Assembly (NCBI GenBank): GCA_003220265.1
Contig: QHRW01000068.1
Span: 1 to 32,928, forward strand
Source: Candidatus Rokuibacteriota bacterium
GTDB lineage: Bacteria; Methylomirabilota; Methylomirabilia; Rokubacteriales; CSP1-6
Direction of reading: 5' to 3'
Length of the DNA stretch: 32,928 nt
Positions 23,898 to 31,970 of this stretch are shown here, piece by piece. Below the pieces are notes generated by a model. That model was given only the letters and a program-made list of their open reading frames with translations. It did not search any database and had not been told where the DNA came from. The translations under genes and the position numbers were made by a program. Numbering within the stretch: the stretch's first letter is position 1; every line of letters starts with the position of its first letter.

Positions 23898-24267
23898 ACG
23901 GCTCGAACAGCTCGACCGGATTGCCCGACGGATCGTCCACCAGGATCTGCTTGCCGCCGTTGCCCAGGACGATGTCGCTGCGGAACCTGCACCCCGCCTG
24001 CTTCAACGCGTCGACGGTCGCCGCCAGATCCTCGACCTCGAGCTGGATGCGATTCCAGCCGCCGGGCTCGGGGATCCGGGCATCGGACGTGGCCTGCCCG
24101 GCGCCGCCCGCGCCCGGGCGATTGAGGAGCAGGTGCAGATCTCCGCGCGAGAGGCGCGCGAAGCCGGGCGCCGGATGCATGTCGACCTTGAACCCGAGGC
24201 GCTCGGTGTAGAACGGAATCGCGGCATCGACGTCGCTGACGATGTAACGCACGCTGACCTTGCTCAT
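23857..24267 (-). CDS. VOC-family (glyoxalase/bleomycin-resistance fold) protein
   Basis: A 136-residue protein starting at ATG 24267. Two beta-alpha-beta modules are visible: VRYIVSDVDAAIPFYTERLGFKVDMHP and NRIQLEVEDLAATVDALKQAGCRFRS, ending with the motif KQILVDDPSGNPVELFEPF. A terminal metal-binding Glu is present in E-L-F-E. The proline- and arginine-rich tail (GGPPPRPQRS) is beyond the domain and is encoded antisense to the end of the LLM gene, so the true end might be shorter in function. Activity may be dioxygenase, isomerase or a binding role; nothing decides between these. Confidence 0.85.
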   Translation of the reverse strand: MSKVSVRYIVSDVDAAIPFYTERLGFKVDMHPAPGFARLSRGDLHLLLNRPGAGGAGQATSDARIPEPGGWNRIQLEVEDLAATVDALKQAGCRFRSDIVLGNGGKQILVDDPSGNPVELFEPFSEGGPPPRPQRS

Positions 24268-24312
24268 GCGCTGGATTGTCCCACCGGCCTCGATGGTGTC
24301 CAGTGCCGGCCG

Positions 24313-24945
24313 TCAGCCGGCGAGCCACGCGTGAAAGGCGCCCGCGTCCGTGAACAGCGCGTGCGGGCACGTGGCTTGCAGATCGGCTGCCGCCACGCCC
24401 GGCGCCCACGCGGCGGCGACGGGGAGCACGCCGGCCTCGTGCGCCGCCTGCATGTCGGAGACGGCGTCGCCCACGTAGATGACCTCGCGGGCGAGCACGC
24501 GCCACGCCGCCACGATGCGCCCGATCGCCTCCGCCTTCACGACGCCGGCCGGCGAGCCGGTCTCGACGATCGTGAACGTTCCGTCGAGGCCAAACTGCTT
24601 GAGCGACATCAACGCGCTCGGTCGCGACTTGCCGGTCACCAGCGCGACGGGAACGCCATGCTCCCGAAGCCACGCGAGCGCGGCCGCCACGCCGGCGAAC
24701 ACCTCGCACGTGGGCAGGTGCCGCTCGTATTCCGACAGATAGAAGGTGAACGCGTCCTGCCAGCGGGCCGGGACCACGCGCTCGAACATGCCGTCCTCGC
24801 TCGGCCCGAACTGCGCGCGGATCTCCACATCGGTGAAGGTGGGGCCGCCATGCCGCTCGACCGTGTGGCGGAACGTGAGGAAGCAGATCGCAAAGGTGTC
24901 GGCGATCGTGCCGTCCAGATCGAAGATGGCGCCGGCCAGCCTCAT
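24313..24945 (-). CDS. HAD-superfamily phosphatase
   Basis: A 210-residue protein starting at ATG 24945, overlapping the upstream stop (ATGA). Motif I is F-D-L-D-G-T (D9, D11), motif II Val-Thr-G-K (VALVTGKSRPSALMSL), motif III K in the A-G-V-V-K-A-E region, and motif IV Y-V-G-D-A-V-S-D. A helical cap lies between ~20 and ~90. The pattern is that of phosphoglycolate-phosphatase/pyrophosphatase-type HADs. It is translationally coupled to the threonine-dehydratase-like gene, so a joint role in amino acid or 2-oxo acid metabolism is possible. The substrate is unknown. Confidence 0.85.
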   Translation of the reverse strand: MRLAGAIFDLDGTIADTFAICFLTFRHTVERHGGPTFTDVEIRAQFGPSEDGMFERVVPARWQDAFTFYLSEYERHLPTCEVFAGVAAALAWLREHGVPVALVTGKSRPSALMSLKQFGLDGTFTIVETGSPAGVVKAEAIGRIVAAWRVLAREVIYVGDAVSDMQAAHEAGVLPVAAAWAPGVAAADLQATCPHALFTDAGAFHAWLAG

Positions 24946-25874
24946 CGCGTGAAATCCACCGCGGTCGTGTTGCCGCCGCTGACGACCACACCCACCCGCT
25001 CGCCGGCGGTCGGCACGTAGGCGCCGGCCAGCAGCGCGCCGGTCGCGGCCGCGCCGCCGGGCTCGGCCACGACGCGGAACGACTCCCAGAGCGCCTGCTG
25101 GGCGCGGCGAATCGTGTCGTCGCTGACGAGCACGACGCGCTCGACGTGGGCGCGCGCGATGGGGAACATCAGCGCGCCGACGTGCGCGGGGGCCAGCGAG
25201 TCGGCGGCGATGCCGCCGGCGGGCGCATCGACCGGGCGGCCGGCGCCCAGCGCCGCGGTGAGCGTGGGCGCGGCCTCGGGCTCGACGCCGATCACCCTCA
25301 CCCGCCCCGCGTACCACGCGGCGATGCCGCCGATGAGCCCGCCGCCGCCGACCGCCACCAGCAGCGTGTCGAGCCGCGTCTGCTGCTCCAGCTCGAGTGC
25401 CAGCGTGCCCTGCCCCAGCAGCGTCTCGGCCTGGTCGTAGGCGTGCACCGGCAGCGCGCCGGAATCGCGCGTCCACGCCTCGCTCGCCGCCAGCGCGTCG
25501 GCGTAGCGGTCGCCGCCCACGACCAGCTCGGCCCCGTAGCTCCGGATGCGGGCGATCTTGGCGGGAGACGAGATGCTCGGCACGAAGATCTTGGCGCGCA
25601 CGCCCAGCCGCATCGCCGCGTAGGCGACGGCGGCGCCGTGGTTGCCGCCGGAGGCCGCCACCACCCCGGCGGCGGGCACCGTGCGCAGCAGGAGATTGGC
25701 GAAGGCGCCGCGCGTCTTGAAGGAGCCCGCGTGCTGCAGCAGCTCCAGCTTGAGCGTGAGGGGACACGGCGCAAGCCCGAGATTCGCGCCATCCGCCTCG
25801 AGCACCGGTGTGACGCGGACGTGCGGCCGGATGACCGCGGCGGTTTTCTCGATGGCCCCCCGAGCGATCGTCAT
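24942..25874 (-). CDS. Threonine dehydratase / serine racemase-like PLP enzyme
   Basis: A 310-residue protein. ATG 25874 is chosen because GGGAGGCAGGG lies just upstream; an ORF start ten codons earlier would cross the promoter region. The PLP lysine is K53 in G-S-F-K-T-R-G-A. The asparagine loop S-G-G-N-H-G (75-80), the glycine-rich phosphate loop V-G-G-G-G-L-I-G-G and a late V-V-S-G-G-N-T complete the fold type II set. Its length is that of catabolic dehydratases and racemases, without the ACT regulatory domain of biosynthetic IlvA. It may deaminate threonine or serine, or racemise serine. It is divergent from an ArsR-type regulator. Confidence 0.85.
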   Translation of the reverse strand: MTIARGAIEKTAAVIRPHVRVTPVLEADGANLGLAPCPLTLKLELLQHAGSFKTRGAFANLLLRTVPAAGVVAASGGNHGAAVAYAAMRLGVRAKIFVPSISSPAKIARIRSYGAELVVGGDRYADALAASEAWTRDSGALPVHAYDQAETLLGQGTLALELEQQTRLDTLLVAVGGGGLIGGIAAWYAGRVRVIGVEPEAAPTLTAALGAGRPVDAPAGGIAADSLAPAHVGALMFPIARAHVERVVLVSDDTIRRAQQALWESFRVVAEPGGAAATGALLAGAYVPTAGERVGVVVSGGNTTAVDFTR

Positions 25875-25908
25875 CCCTGCCTCCCGAGGTGTCCATCTTG
25901 ACATGCAA

Positions 25909-25924
25909 TTAGCCAGTTGGCAAA
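25909..25924. promoter_or_regulatory. Imperfect palindrome between dehydratase and ArsR-type genes
   Basis: TTAGCCA (25909-25915), GT, then TGGCAAA (25918-25924): six of seven positions pair. It abuts the GTG start of the ArsR-type gene and lies ~35 bp before the dehydratase start, a natural place for an operator that controls both. TTGACA occurs at 25898-25903, but no good -10 follows. Confidence 0.45.
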
Positions 25925-26236
25925 GTGGCGAACATGCTCTCCGTGGACGTCGTGAAGGCGCTCGCCAGCGAGAAGCGCCTGCAGATCCTGCACTGGCTCA
26001 AGGCGCCGCGCGCGCACTTCCCGAAGCAGGTCGACGGTGACCTCGTCCGCGACGGCGTGTGCGGCCTCTTCATCGCCGACAAGCTGGGCGTGAGCCAGCC
26101 CACGGCCAGTGAGCACCTGCGCATCCTCGTCCAGGCCGGGCTGGTGCGCCCCACCCGCATCAAGCAGTGGACCTTCTACAAGCGCGACGAGGCGCGCATC
26201 ACCGCCGTGAAGCGCGAGTTCAGATCGGCCTGGTGA
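25925..26236 (+). CDS. ArsR-family winged-helix transcriptional regulator
   Basis: A 103-residue protein, GTG start at 25925 (ATG 25934 is an alternative; neither has a clear ribosome site, so the transcript might be nearly leaderless). Residues ~8-25 (VVKALASEKRLQILHWLKAP) are the typical first helix of ArsR/HTH_20 proteins. The recognition helix is in LFIADKLGVSQPTASEHLRILVQAGL, followed by the wing RIKQWTFYKRDE. One Cys (G-V-C-G) is present, with no CxC metal motif, so metal sensing is unlikely by the classic site. It probably represses or controls the divergent dehydratase gene and itself. Confidence 0.85.
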   Translation: MANMLSVDVVKALASEKRLQILHWLKAPRAHFPKQVDGDLVRDGVCGLFIADKLGVSQPTASEHLRILVQAGLVRPTRIKQWTFYKRDEARITAVKREFRSAW

Positions 26237-26818
26237 TCAGCCCCGCGGCTTGACCCAGCTCTCCGACCAGGCCAGGCACGCGCTGGAGGACTGGCGGTCG
26301 CCGCGCTGCTCGGCCCACACCTGGGCGGTGGCGAAGCGGCCGTTGAGCTCGAGCTGCGCGGAGCGCGCGGGGAAGAACGTGCTGAACACGCCGATGGGCC
26401 GGCCGTTCATGCCGGGCGGCATCGTGAGGATGAAGGGCTCGAGCGTGTCCCACCACGTCATGCGGATGCGGTCGGTGGCCGACGTGATCGATTCCCACGC
26501 GGTGGAGCGCGGGTCACCGCCGCGGGCGAACTCCGCGCCGATGACCGGCAGGTTGGTGTCGGCGAACGTCGGGAACAGGATCGACTCGATCGTCTTCTGC
26601 AGCCAGCGGGCCACGGCCGCGTTGTCGCTGTAGACGCGGATCTGCTTGTCGGTGAGCTCGCTCTGGATGAAGAGCACGGTGCCGGCCCCGGCCGGGCACC
26701 ACAGCACGCGCCAGTGGCTGGCCCGAGTTTCCAGCGTCTTGCCGTTGTCGCGGCTGAGGCGGATGAACGAGTTCTCACCGGTCATGAGGACTTCGTTGGG
26801 ATCGACGGGATTGGCCAT
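26237..26818 (-). CDS. Conserved hypothetical protein
   Basis: A 193-residue protein starting at ATG 26818. It has many aromatic residues and short strands (SFIRLSRDNGKTLETRASHWRVLW, VLFIQSELTDKQIRVYSDN), then WLQKTIESILFP, a tract with TWWDTLEPFILTMPPGMNGRPIGVFSTFF, and a C-terminal stretch with Cys-Leu-Ala-Trp. No signal peptide or membrane segment is visible. I do not recognise the family. It starts 18 bp after the stop of the molybdopterin oxidoreductase, so the two are probably in one transcript and may work together; that is inference from position only. It is convergent with the ArsR-type gene, whose stop is adjacent. Confidence 0.65.
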   Translation of the reverse strand: MANPVDPNEVLMTGENSFIRLSRDNGKTLETRASHWRVLWCPAGAGTVLFIQSELTDKQIRVYSDNAAVARWLQKTIESILFPTFADTNLPVIGAEFARGGDPRSTAWESITSATDRIRMTWWDTLEPFILTMPPGMNGRPIGVFSTFFPARSAQLELNGRFATAQVWAEQRGDRQSSSACLAWSESWVKPRG

Positions 26819-26836
26819 GGCGGAGCGATCCTTCCT

Positions 26837-28870
26837 TCAGGCGGAGGCCGCCACTTCGACGCGCGCGTCGTTATAGCAGGCACCCTCGCAGATGTCGGCG
26901 TGGGTGGCAGGGGCCAGCGCGGAGACCGTCTGGCCGTTGTCGGTCGTGCGCATCCAGAAGCCCTTGAGGCTCGACACCACGCCGCGGGGCACCGCGTCGG
27001 TGATCTCGAGCACGAGACGGACCTCGCCCAGCTCGTTCCACACGCGCACGCGCTGCCTCTGGATGAGGCCGCGCGCCCGCGCGTCGTCGGGATGCATCTC
27101 GAGTGGCGGCGTCTCGTCGGCGATCGACGTGCCGCCGAAGGTGGACGTGATCATCTTGTCGGAGGCCGGCGAGATCAGCGCCAGCGGGAAGCGCGACGCC
27201 ACCGGGCGGAACGACGGCAGCCGCGCGCCGTACTTCTTCTGCAGATACGACGAGGCCAGCTCGATCTTCTTCGACGGCGTCTGCGGGAAGACGTTGGCGA
27301 ACAGCATCGCGTCCTGCCCGCCGTTCACCGTCATCGCGATGGCCCGGTCCGTGGGGATCCGGCTCGGCTTCACGCCCTCTAGCCGCGGGTCGGCGGGATC
27401 GATGGCGTCGTCCATCAGCTCGGCGTCCGTCGCCGTGAAGCACGGCTCGCGATAGCCGAAGCGCGCGGCCAGCCGCCGGAAGATCTCCGTGTTGGGCAGC
27501 GCCTCGCCCTGCGGCGGGATCACCGGCTCGGCGCGCTGCAGCCAGTGAGTACCGTAGGCCGAGAAGAGATCGTGGTGCTCGAAGTGCGTGCAGGCCGGCA
27601 GCACGACGTCGCAGTAGAGCATGCTGTCGGTCATCGCCACTTCCACGCCCACCGAGAAGAGATCCTCGCGGGCGAGGCCGCGGCGCATGCGGTTCTGGTC
27701 GGGGTGCACCACGAGCGGATTGTGGTTGTAGATGAAGAGCGCCTTGAGCGGCGGCGCCAGCGTGGGATCGGTCAGGTGCTTGCCGGTGTCCACGATGTTG
27801 AGCGTGCGGGTGCCGGGCGGCACCAGGTCGGGTCGCTGCAGCCGGGCCGGAGTCTTGGCGAAGACGTAGCGCGCGCCGTTGACGAGCCCGGCGCCGGGCA
27901 CGCCGAACTTGCCCGTGATCGCCGGCAGCGCGAAGACCGCGCGGATGCCGCTGCCGCCGTTCTGGTTGCGCTCGAGCCCGTTGCCGACGCTGATCGACGC
28001 CGGCGAGATGGTGGCGTACCACTCGGCGAAGCGCGCGATGTCGGCCTCGTCGAGGCCGCAGGTGGTGGCGGCGCGCGCGAGCGTCCACGGCCGCGCCAGC
28101 GCCATGAAGTCCTCGAAGCCCTCCACCCACCGCTCGATGAAGGCGCGATCGAGCGCGCCGCGCCGCTCGAGCTCGGCGGCCACGGCCCACGCCAGCACCA
28201 CGTCGGTGCCGGGGCGCAGCATCAGATGCAGGTCGGCCTGCTCGGCGATCTTGATCCGTCGCGGATCGACGACGACCAGCTTGCCGCCGGCCTTGCGCAC
28301 GCGGCTGATGATCGGCGTCAGGTGCAGGTTCGACCACGTCACGTTGTTGCCCCACGCCACCACCAGCCGCGAGTGCGCGACCTGCTCGGGCCGGATGCCG
28401 GCGGCGGTGCCGAACGTGCCCAGCCACGCCTCGGTGCGGATGCCGCCGCACAGTGGGCCCCGGTCGAGCAGCGTGGCGCCCATGCGGTGGAAGAAGCGCA
28501 GGTCCATCGAGCCGCCGGCCAGCATGCCGTGCGGGCCGCCGTAGTTCAGCGGCATCACCGCCTGCGGGCCGTGCTCGGCGATGACCGTGCTCACCCGCGT
28601 GTAGATAGTGTCGAGCGCCTCGTCCCAGGAGATGCGCACGAAGCGGTCCTGGCCCTTGGCGCCCACGCGCTTGAGCGGGGTGCGGATGCGCCGCTCGCCG
28701 TGGACGAGCTCCGGGAACGCCTTCGGCACCTTGGCGCAGATCACGCCTTCCGTGTAGGGGTTCGCGCGCGAGCCGCGGATGCCGACGATCCGCGTGTCCT
28801 CCACGGTCACCGTGAGGCTGCAGGTGTCGGGGCAATCGAGCGGGCAGACACTGGCATGCTCGGTTTTCAT
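26837..28870 (-). CDS. Molybdopterin oxidoreductase, DMSO-reductase superfamily
   Basis: A 677-residue protein starting at ATG 28870. The N-terminal [4Fe-4S] ligands are C9, C13, C17 and C45 (C-P-L-D-C-P-D-T-C, then G-V-I-C). Molybdopterin-binding parts follow: RFVRISWDEALDTIY, NYGGPHGMLAGGSMDLRFF, VVWGNN-like VVAWGNNVTWSNLHL, KLVVVDPRRIKIAEQADLHL, YNHNPLVVHPDQNRMRR, and the C-terminal domain EMHPDDARARGL. At the usual metal-ligand place the sequence reads G-P-L-C-G-G-I-R-T-E-A, so the Mo/W ligand is not obvious. No twin-arginine signal is seen, which suggests a cytoplasmic enzyme. It is likely a two-electron oxidoreductase; the substrate is unknown. Confidence 0.88.
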   Translation of the reverse strand: MKTEHASVCPLDCPDTCSLTVTVEDTRIVGIRGSRANPYTEGVICAKVPKAFPELVHGERRIRTPLKRVGAKGQDRFVRISWDEALDTIYTRVSTVIAEHGPQAVMPLNYGGPHGMLAGGSMDLRFFHRMGATLLDRGPLCGGIRTEAWLGTFGTAAGIRPEQVAHSRLVVAWGNNVTWSNLHLTPIISRVRKAGGKLVVVDPRRIKIAEQADLHLMLRPGTDVVLAWAVAAELERRGALDRAFIERWVEGFEDFMALARPWTLARAATTCGLDEADIARFAEWYATISPASISVGNGLERNQNGGSGIRAVFALPAITGKFGVPGAGLVNGARYVFAKTPARLQRPDLVPPGTRTLNIVDTGKHLTDPTLAPPLKALFIYNHNPLVVHPDQNRMRRGLAREDLFSVGVEVAMTDSMLYCDVVLPACTHFEHHDLFSAYGTHWLQRAEPVIPPQGEALPNTEIFRRLAARFGYREPCFTATDAELMDDAIDPADPRLEGVKPSRIPTDRAIAMTVNGGQDAMLFANVFPQTPSKKIELASSYLQKKYGARLPSFRPVASRFPLALISPASDKMITSTFGGTSIADETPPLEMHPDDARARGLIQRQRVRVWNELGEVRLVLEITDAVPRGVVSSLKGFWMRTTDNGQTVSALAPATHADICEGACYNDARVEVAASA

Positions 28871-28913
28871 AGGGCTCGACTGTGCCGCGCGGGATGGTAC
28901 GGCGTCAAGTCGG

Positions 28914-28938
28914 CGATTGGCTGGCGGTCCGATTGGCT
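28914..28938. repeat. 9-bp direct repeats between carboxylesterase and oxidoreductase genes
   Basis: CGATTGGCT occurs at 28914-28922 and 28930-28938, 16 bp apart from start to start. An inverted pair CTTGG (28937-28941)/CCAAG (28950-28954) overlaps the second copy and the carboxylesterase stop (28945-28947). The gap is 74 bp and less GC-rich than the genes. The repeats may be regulatory for the oxidoreductase. Confidence 0.35.
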
Positions 28939-28944
28939 TGGTAA

Positions 28945-29622
28945 TCAGGCCAAGACGCGGCCGAGCCACGCGGCGATGTCGAGCACCTCGGCGTCGGTGA
29001 CCGAGTGCGGCATCGGGTACTCGTGCCACTCGACGGGATGGCCGAGCCCGCTCAGCACGTCGCGCGACTGGCGGGCGCGCGCCAGCGGGATCAGCGGGTC
29101 GTGGGTGCCGTGGGCCATGAAGATGGGCGCGTCACGATTGGTCGCGCTCTCCTCGGCCGCGAGCCGGTCGGCCAGCGGCAGGAAGCACGATAGCGCCATG
29201 ATCCCGGCCAGCCGCTCGGGATGCCGCAGGCCGGTGTGGAGCGCCATGGCGCCGCCCTGGGAGAAGCCCGCCAGCACCAGGCGCTTGGCCGCCACGCCGC
29301 GCGCCGTCTCGCGCGCGATGAGCGCCTCGATCCGCTGCTGCGACTCGCGCACGCCGGCCTCGTCCTCGCGGCGGACACCCACGTCGTCGCGCACGTCGTA
29401 CCACGCCCGCATGACCATGCTGCGATTGATCGTCACCGGACGCATGGGCGCGTGTGGAAACACGAAGCGCACCGGCGTGCCGCGCAGGCCGAGCGCGGGG
29501 ACGATGTCCACGAAGTCGTGGCCGTCGGCGCCGAGCCCGTGCATCCAGATCACCGCGCGCTCCGGCGACGGCGCCGTCTCGATCTCGAGCGTTTCCAGCA
29601 GTGCGTCGGCCATGCCGGGCAT
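28945..29622 (-). CDS. Carboxylesterase / phospholipase (EstB-like)
   Basis: A 225-residue protein with ATG at 29622 (ATG 29613 also fits). It has the EstB/YpfH-like carboxylesterase layout: VIWMHGLGADGHDF, PVRFVFPHAPMRPVTINRS, MRAWYDV, the nucleophile G-F-S-Q-G-G, G-T-H-D-P-L-I-P (catalytic Asp) and P-M-P-H-S-V (catalytic His). The length is typical. These small esterases cleave short-chain acyl esters with broad specificity. It starts one base after the stop of the frameshifted esterase upstream, so it probably belongs to the two-component operon's transcript. Confidence 0.88.
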   Translation of the reverse strand: MPGMADALLETLEIETAPSPERAVIWMHGLGADGHDFVDIVPALGLRGTPVRFVFPHAPMRPVTINRSMVMRAWYDVRDDVGVRREDEAGVRESQQRIEALIARETARGVAAKRLVLAGFSQGGAMALHTGLRHPERLAGIMALSCFLPLADRLAAEESATNRDAPIFMAHGTHDPLIPLARARQSRDVLSGLGHPVEWHEYPMPHSVTDAEVLDIAAWLGRVLA

Positions 29623-29623
29623 G

Positions 29624-30585
29624 CTACCGCAGCGGCGGCGCCTCGGCCCGGCGGAAGCGTGAGACGAAGCGCCAGATCTCCTCGGCCGCGTCGATGACGG
29701 TGGTGTCGGGGCCCATGATCCGCTCCGGCGCCGGTGAGCGATGCCCGGGCCAGCCGTGGCCGGCGCCGGTCAGCCGCCAGTGCGCGACGGCCGCCTCGCT
29801 CTCGCACGGCTCGTGCACGAGCAGCTCGGCGATGTGCTCGGCCTGTCCCACCATCGCGCGTCGCGTGTCGGCCACGGTCGGCTCGGTCGCGCAACGATCG
29901 ACGACGATCCAGCGCGCCAGGCCGCCCTCGACCGACTGGTGCCGGCTTCGGACGCTGGTGCCGGGAAACGCCGGACCGAGCCCGCCGCGGTAGAGCGCGC
30001 GCGGATCGTCGACGCTGTGCACGTGGAGCACGGCGACCGGCCGCGCCGGCGCGAAGCGCTCGACCACCATCATTCCCGCCACGGCGGCGACGGCGGCGAC
30101 GCGCTCGGAAGCTTCCGCGCCCAGCCGGTAGGCCATCATGGAGCCGTTCGAATGGCCCGTCGCATACACGCGCGTGCGGTCGAGCGGCAGATCGCGCGCG
30201 AGCTCGCGCAGGATCGCCAGCGTGAAGCTCACGTCGTCGGCGTGGGCCGCTCTTGCGCCTGTCCGCAGCAGTCGCCCGCGTTCCACGTGAGGAGCCGGCG
30301 CCCGAGGCGCCCGGTGCCGTCGGGATAGACGACGACGAAGCCCTCGCGGTCGGCCACGCGATCGAGCCCGGCGTACTTCGCGAAGCCCGTGGCGTTGCCG
30401 CCGCCGCCGTGAAACGCGACCACGACCGGCAGCGGGGCGCGCGCGGCGGCGTCGCGCGGGACATGCACGATGTACGTCCGCTTGCCGAGCTTCCGATCGT
30501 GGTCACCGGACGCCGGGAACCGGCTCGCGGCCGCCGCCGGCGAGGCCGGCATGAGCAGCACCAGCAGCAGCAGGAGCCGGATCAC
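29624..30585 (-). pseudogene. PHB-depolymerase-like esterase (Esterase_phd family), frameshifted
   Basis: The 5' part starts at GTG 30585, overlapping the kinase stop (GTGA). It encodes a signal peptide (VIRLLLLLVLLMPASPAAA), the strand YIVHVPRD, the oxyanion motif F-H-G-G-G-G and L-T-W-N-A-G-D-C-C-G, then stops at 30229 soon after. The 3' part (from about 30250 to 29624) continues in another frame with A-H-A-D-D-V-S-F, the elbow G-H-S-N-G-S-M-M, an Asp in V-D-D-P and G-A-G-H-G-W. Adding one base in the run at 30244-30249 restores Q-E-R-A-H-A-D-D and an intact ~320-residue secreted esterase. Both parts retain their motifs, so either a sequencing error or a very recent loss is likely. Confidence 0.75.
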
Positions 30586-31970
30586 GCGGCGTCGCCGCTC
30601 GGCAGCGTCAGCGTCACGCGGCACCCGCGATCGACGCCGCCCTCGCGATGGGCGGCGTCGATCGCGATGGTGCCGCCGTGGACTTCGGCCACGCGGCGCG
30701 CGAACGTCAGGCCCAGGCCGAATCCCGATGGAGCAGTGGCGCCGGCCGTGCGCGCGGCGTCGAGCCGGTAGAACGGGTCCAGCACCCGTCCGCGCGCCTC
30801 GGGCGGGATGCCCGGCCCCTCGTCGTCGACGGCGAGCAGGATGCGATCGCCGAGCCGCACGCCGGACAGCGTGATGGGCGGCGCGCCGTACTTGGCGGCG
30901 TTCTCCACGAGATTCCAGAGCGCCCGTCGCAACAGCGCCTCATCGGCGACGAGGACCACCGGCTCCGCCTGGCCCACCTCGACCGCGCGCCCCGCGATGG
31001 CCGGATCGTGGCGCGCCCGCTCGGCGAGTGCGGTCAGCAACGCGCGCACGTCGACCTCTCCGAGCCGCGTCGGCAGGCCCGTCGCCTCCAGCCGGGCGGT
31101 GACGAGCAGGTCGTCGATCAGCCGCTCCAGCTCGGCCAGGTCGCGCTCGGCCTCGACCAGGCGCGCCTCGTCGCGGCCCTCGCGCGGCACGAGCGCCAGC
31201 GCCATCCGCAGCCGCGCGAGCGGCGAGCGCAGCTCGTGCGAGACGTTGGCGAGCAGCTCCTTCTCCCCGCGCACCAGACGCTGCACGCGCTCGGCCATGT
31301 CGTTGAACGCCCCGGTCAGCTCGGCGATCTCGTCGGCCGGCGCGCGGCGCCGCTGCCACCACCGCCGGGGCAACGGAGAGACCGGCACCCGCGCCGCCAG
31401 GTCGCCGCCGCCAAGGCGGCGCGCGGCCTCGGTGAGGCGCTCGAGCGGGCGCGATAGGCGGCGCGCCAGCGGCCGCGTCACCACGGCGCCGAGTCCGAGC
31501 AGGAGCGCGACGATCGCGAGGGGTCCGAGGAGAGCGGGCGGGCCGAATCGCCGGTGCGCCGCGACCTCCACGGTGGCCACGACGCGGCCCGAGGTCGCAT
31601 CGCGCACCGGCGCCACCGCGAAGGGCCGGGGCCCGGGGCGCGCGACGACGGCCCCGCCGCGCGCGGCGGCGATGGCCTCGGGCGCCGCCCGCTGCAGCGG
31701 CGCGCCGGCCGCGGCGACGACGGCGCCGTCCAGGTCGCGCACGACCACGTCGAGGTCGAGATCGGCGTGAAGCTGCTCCAGGCGCGCGACGAGCGCCCCG
31801 CGATCCCCGAGCCGCTCGCCGGCCAGCGAGGCCACATGGCGCGCGACGCGCTCGCCGATCTCGCGCGCGAGGCCGCCGCGTCCGCCGACGGCGAAGATCA
31901 CGCTGATCGCCGCGCCCACCACCAGCAGCGCGATCACGAAATGCAGGTAGACACGCGAGCGAAGCCTCAC
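30582..31970 (-). CDS. Sensor histidine kinase
   Basis: A 462-residue protein with a GTG start at 31970, overlapping the regulator stop (GTGA). Two membrane segments (about 8-28 and ~145-165) flank a ~110-residue periplasmic part rich in Ala/Arg/Val. HAMP follows (RPLERLTEAARRLGGGDLAARV). The H-box is N-V-S-H-E-L-R-S-P-L with H245, the N-box N-L-V-E-N-A-A-K-Y, G1 V-D-D-E-G-P-G-I and G2 G-F-G-L-G-L-T-F. It is the same class as CpxA/EnvZ-type kinases. It would phosphorylate the regulator encoded just upstream. The periplasmic sensor is too short and low in motifs to name a signal. Confidence 0.92.
   Translation of the reverse strand: MRLRSRVYLHFVIALLVVGAAISVIFAVGGRGGLAREIGERVARHVASLAGERLGDRGALVARLEQLHADLDLDVVVRDLDGAVVAAAGAPLQRAAPEAIAAARGGAVVARPGPRPFAVAPVRDATSGRVVATVEVAAHRRFGPPALLGPLAIVALLLGLGAVVTRPLARRLSRPLERLTEAARRLGGGDLAARVPVSPLPRRWWQRRRAPADEIAELTGAFNDMAERVQRLVRGEKELLANVSHELRSPLARLRMALALVPREGRDEARLVEAERDLAELERLIDDLLVTARLEATGLPTRLGEVDVRALLTALAERARHDPAIAGRAVEVGQAEPVVLVADEALLRRALWNLVENAAKYGAPPITLSGVRLGDRILLAVDDEGPGIPPEARGRVLDPFYRLDAARTAGATAPSGFGLGLTFARRVAEVHGGTIAIDAAHREGGVDRGCRVTLTLPSGDAA

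Noticed and set aside
25898..25924. TTGACA at 25898-25903 as the promoter of the ArsR-type gene
   Set aside because: No acceptable -10 hexamer is found at 16-18 bases, and the start codon is too close.
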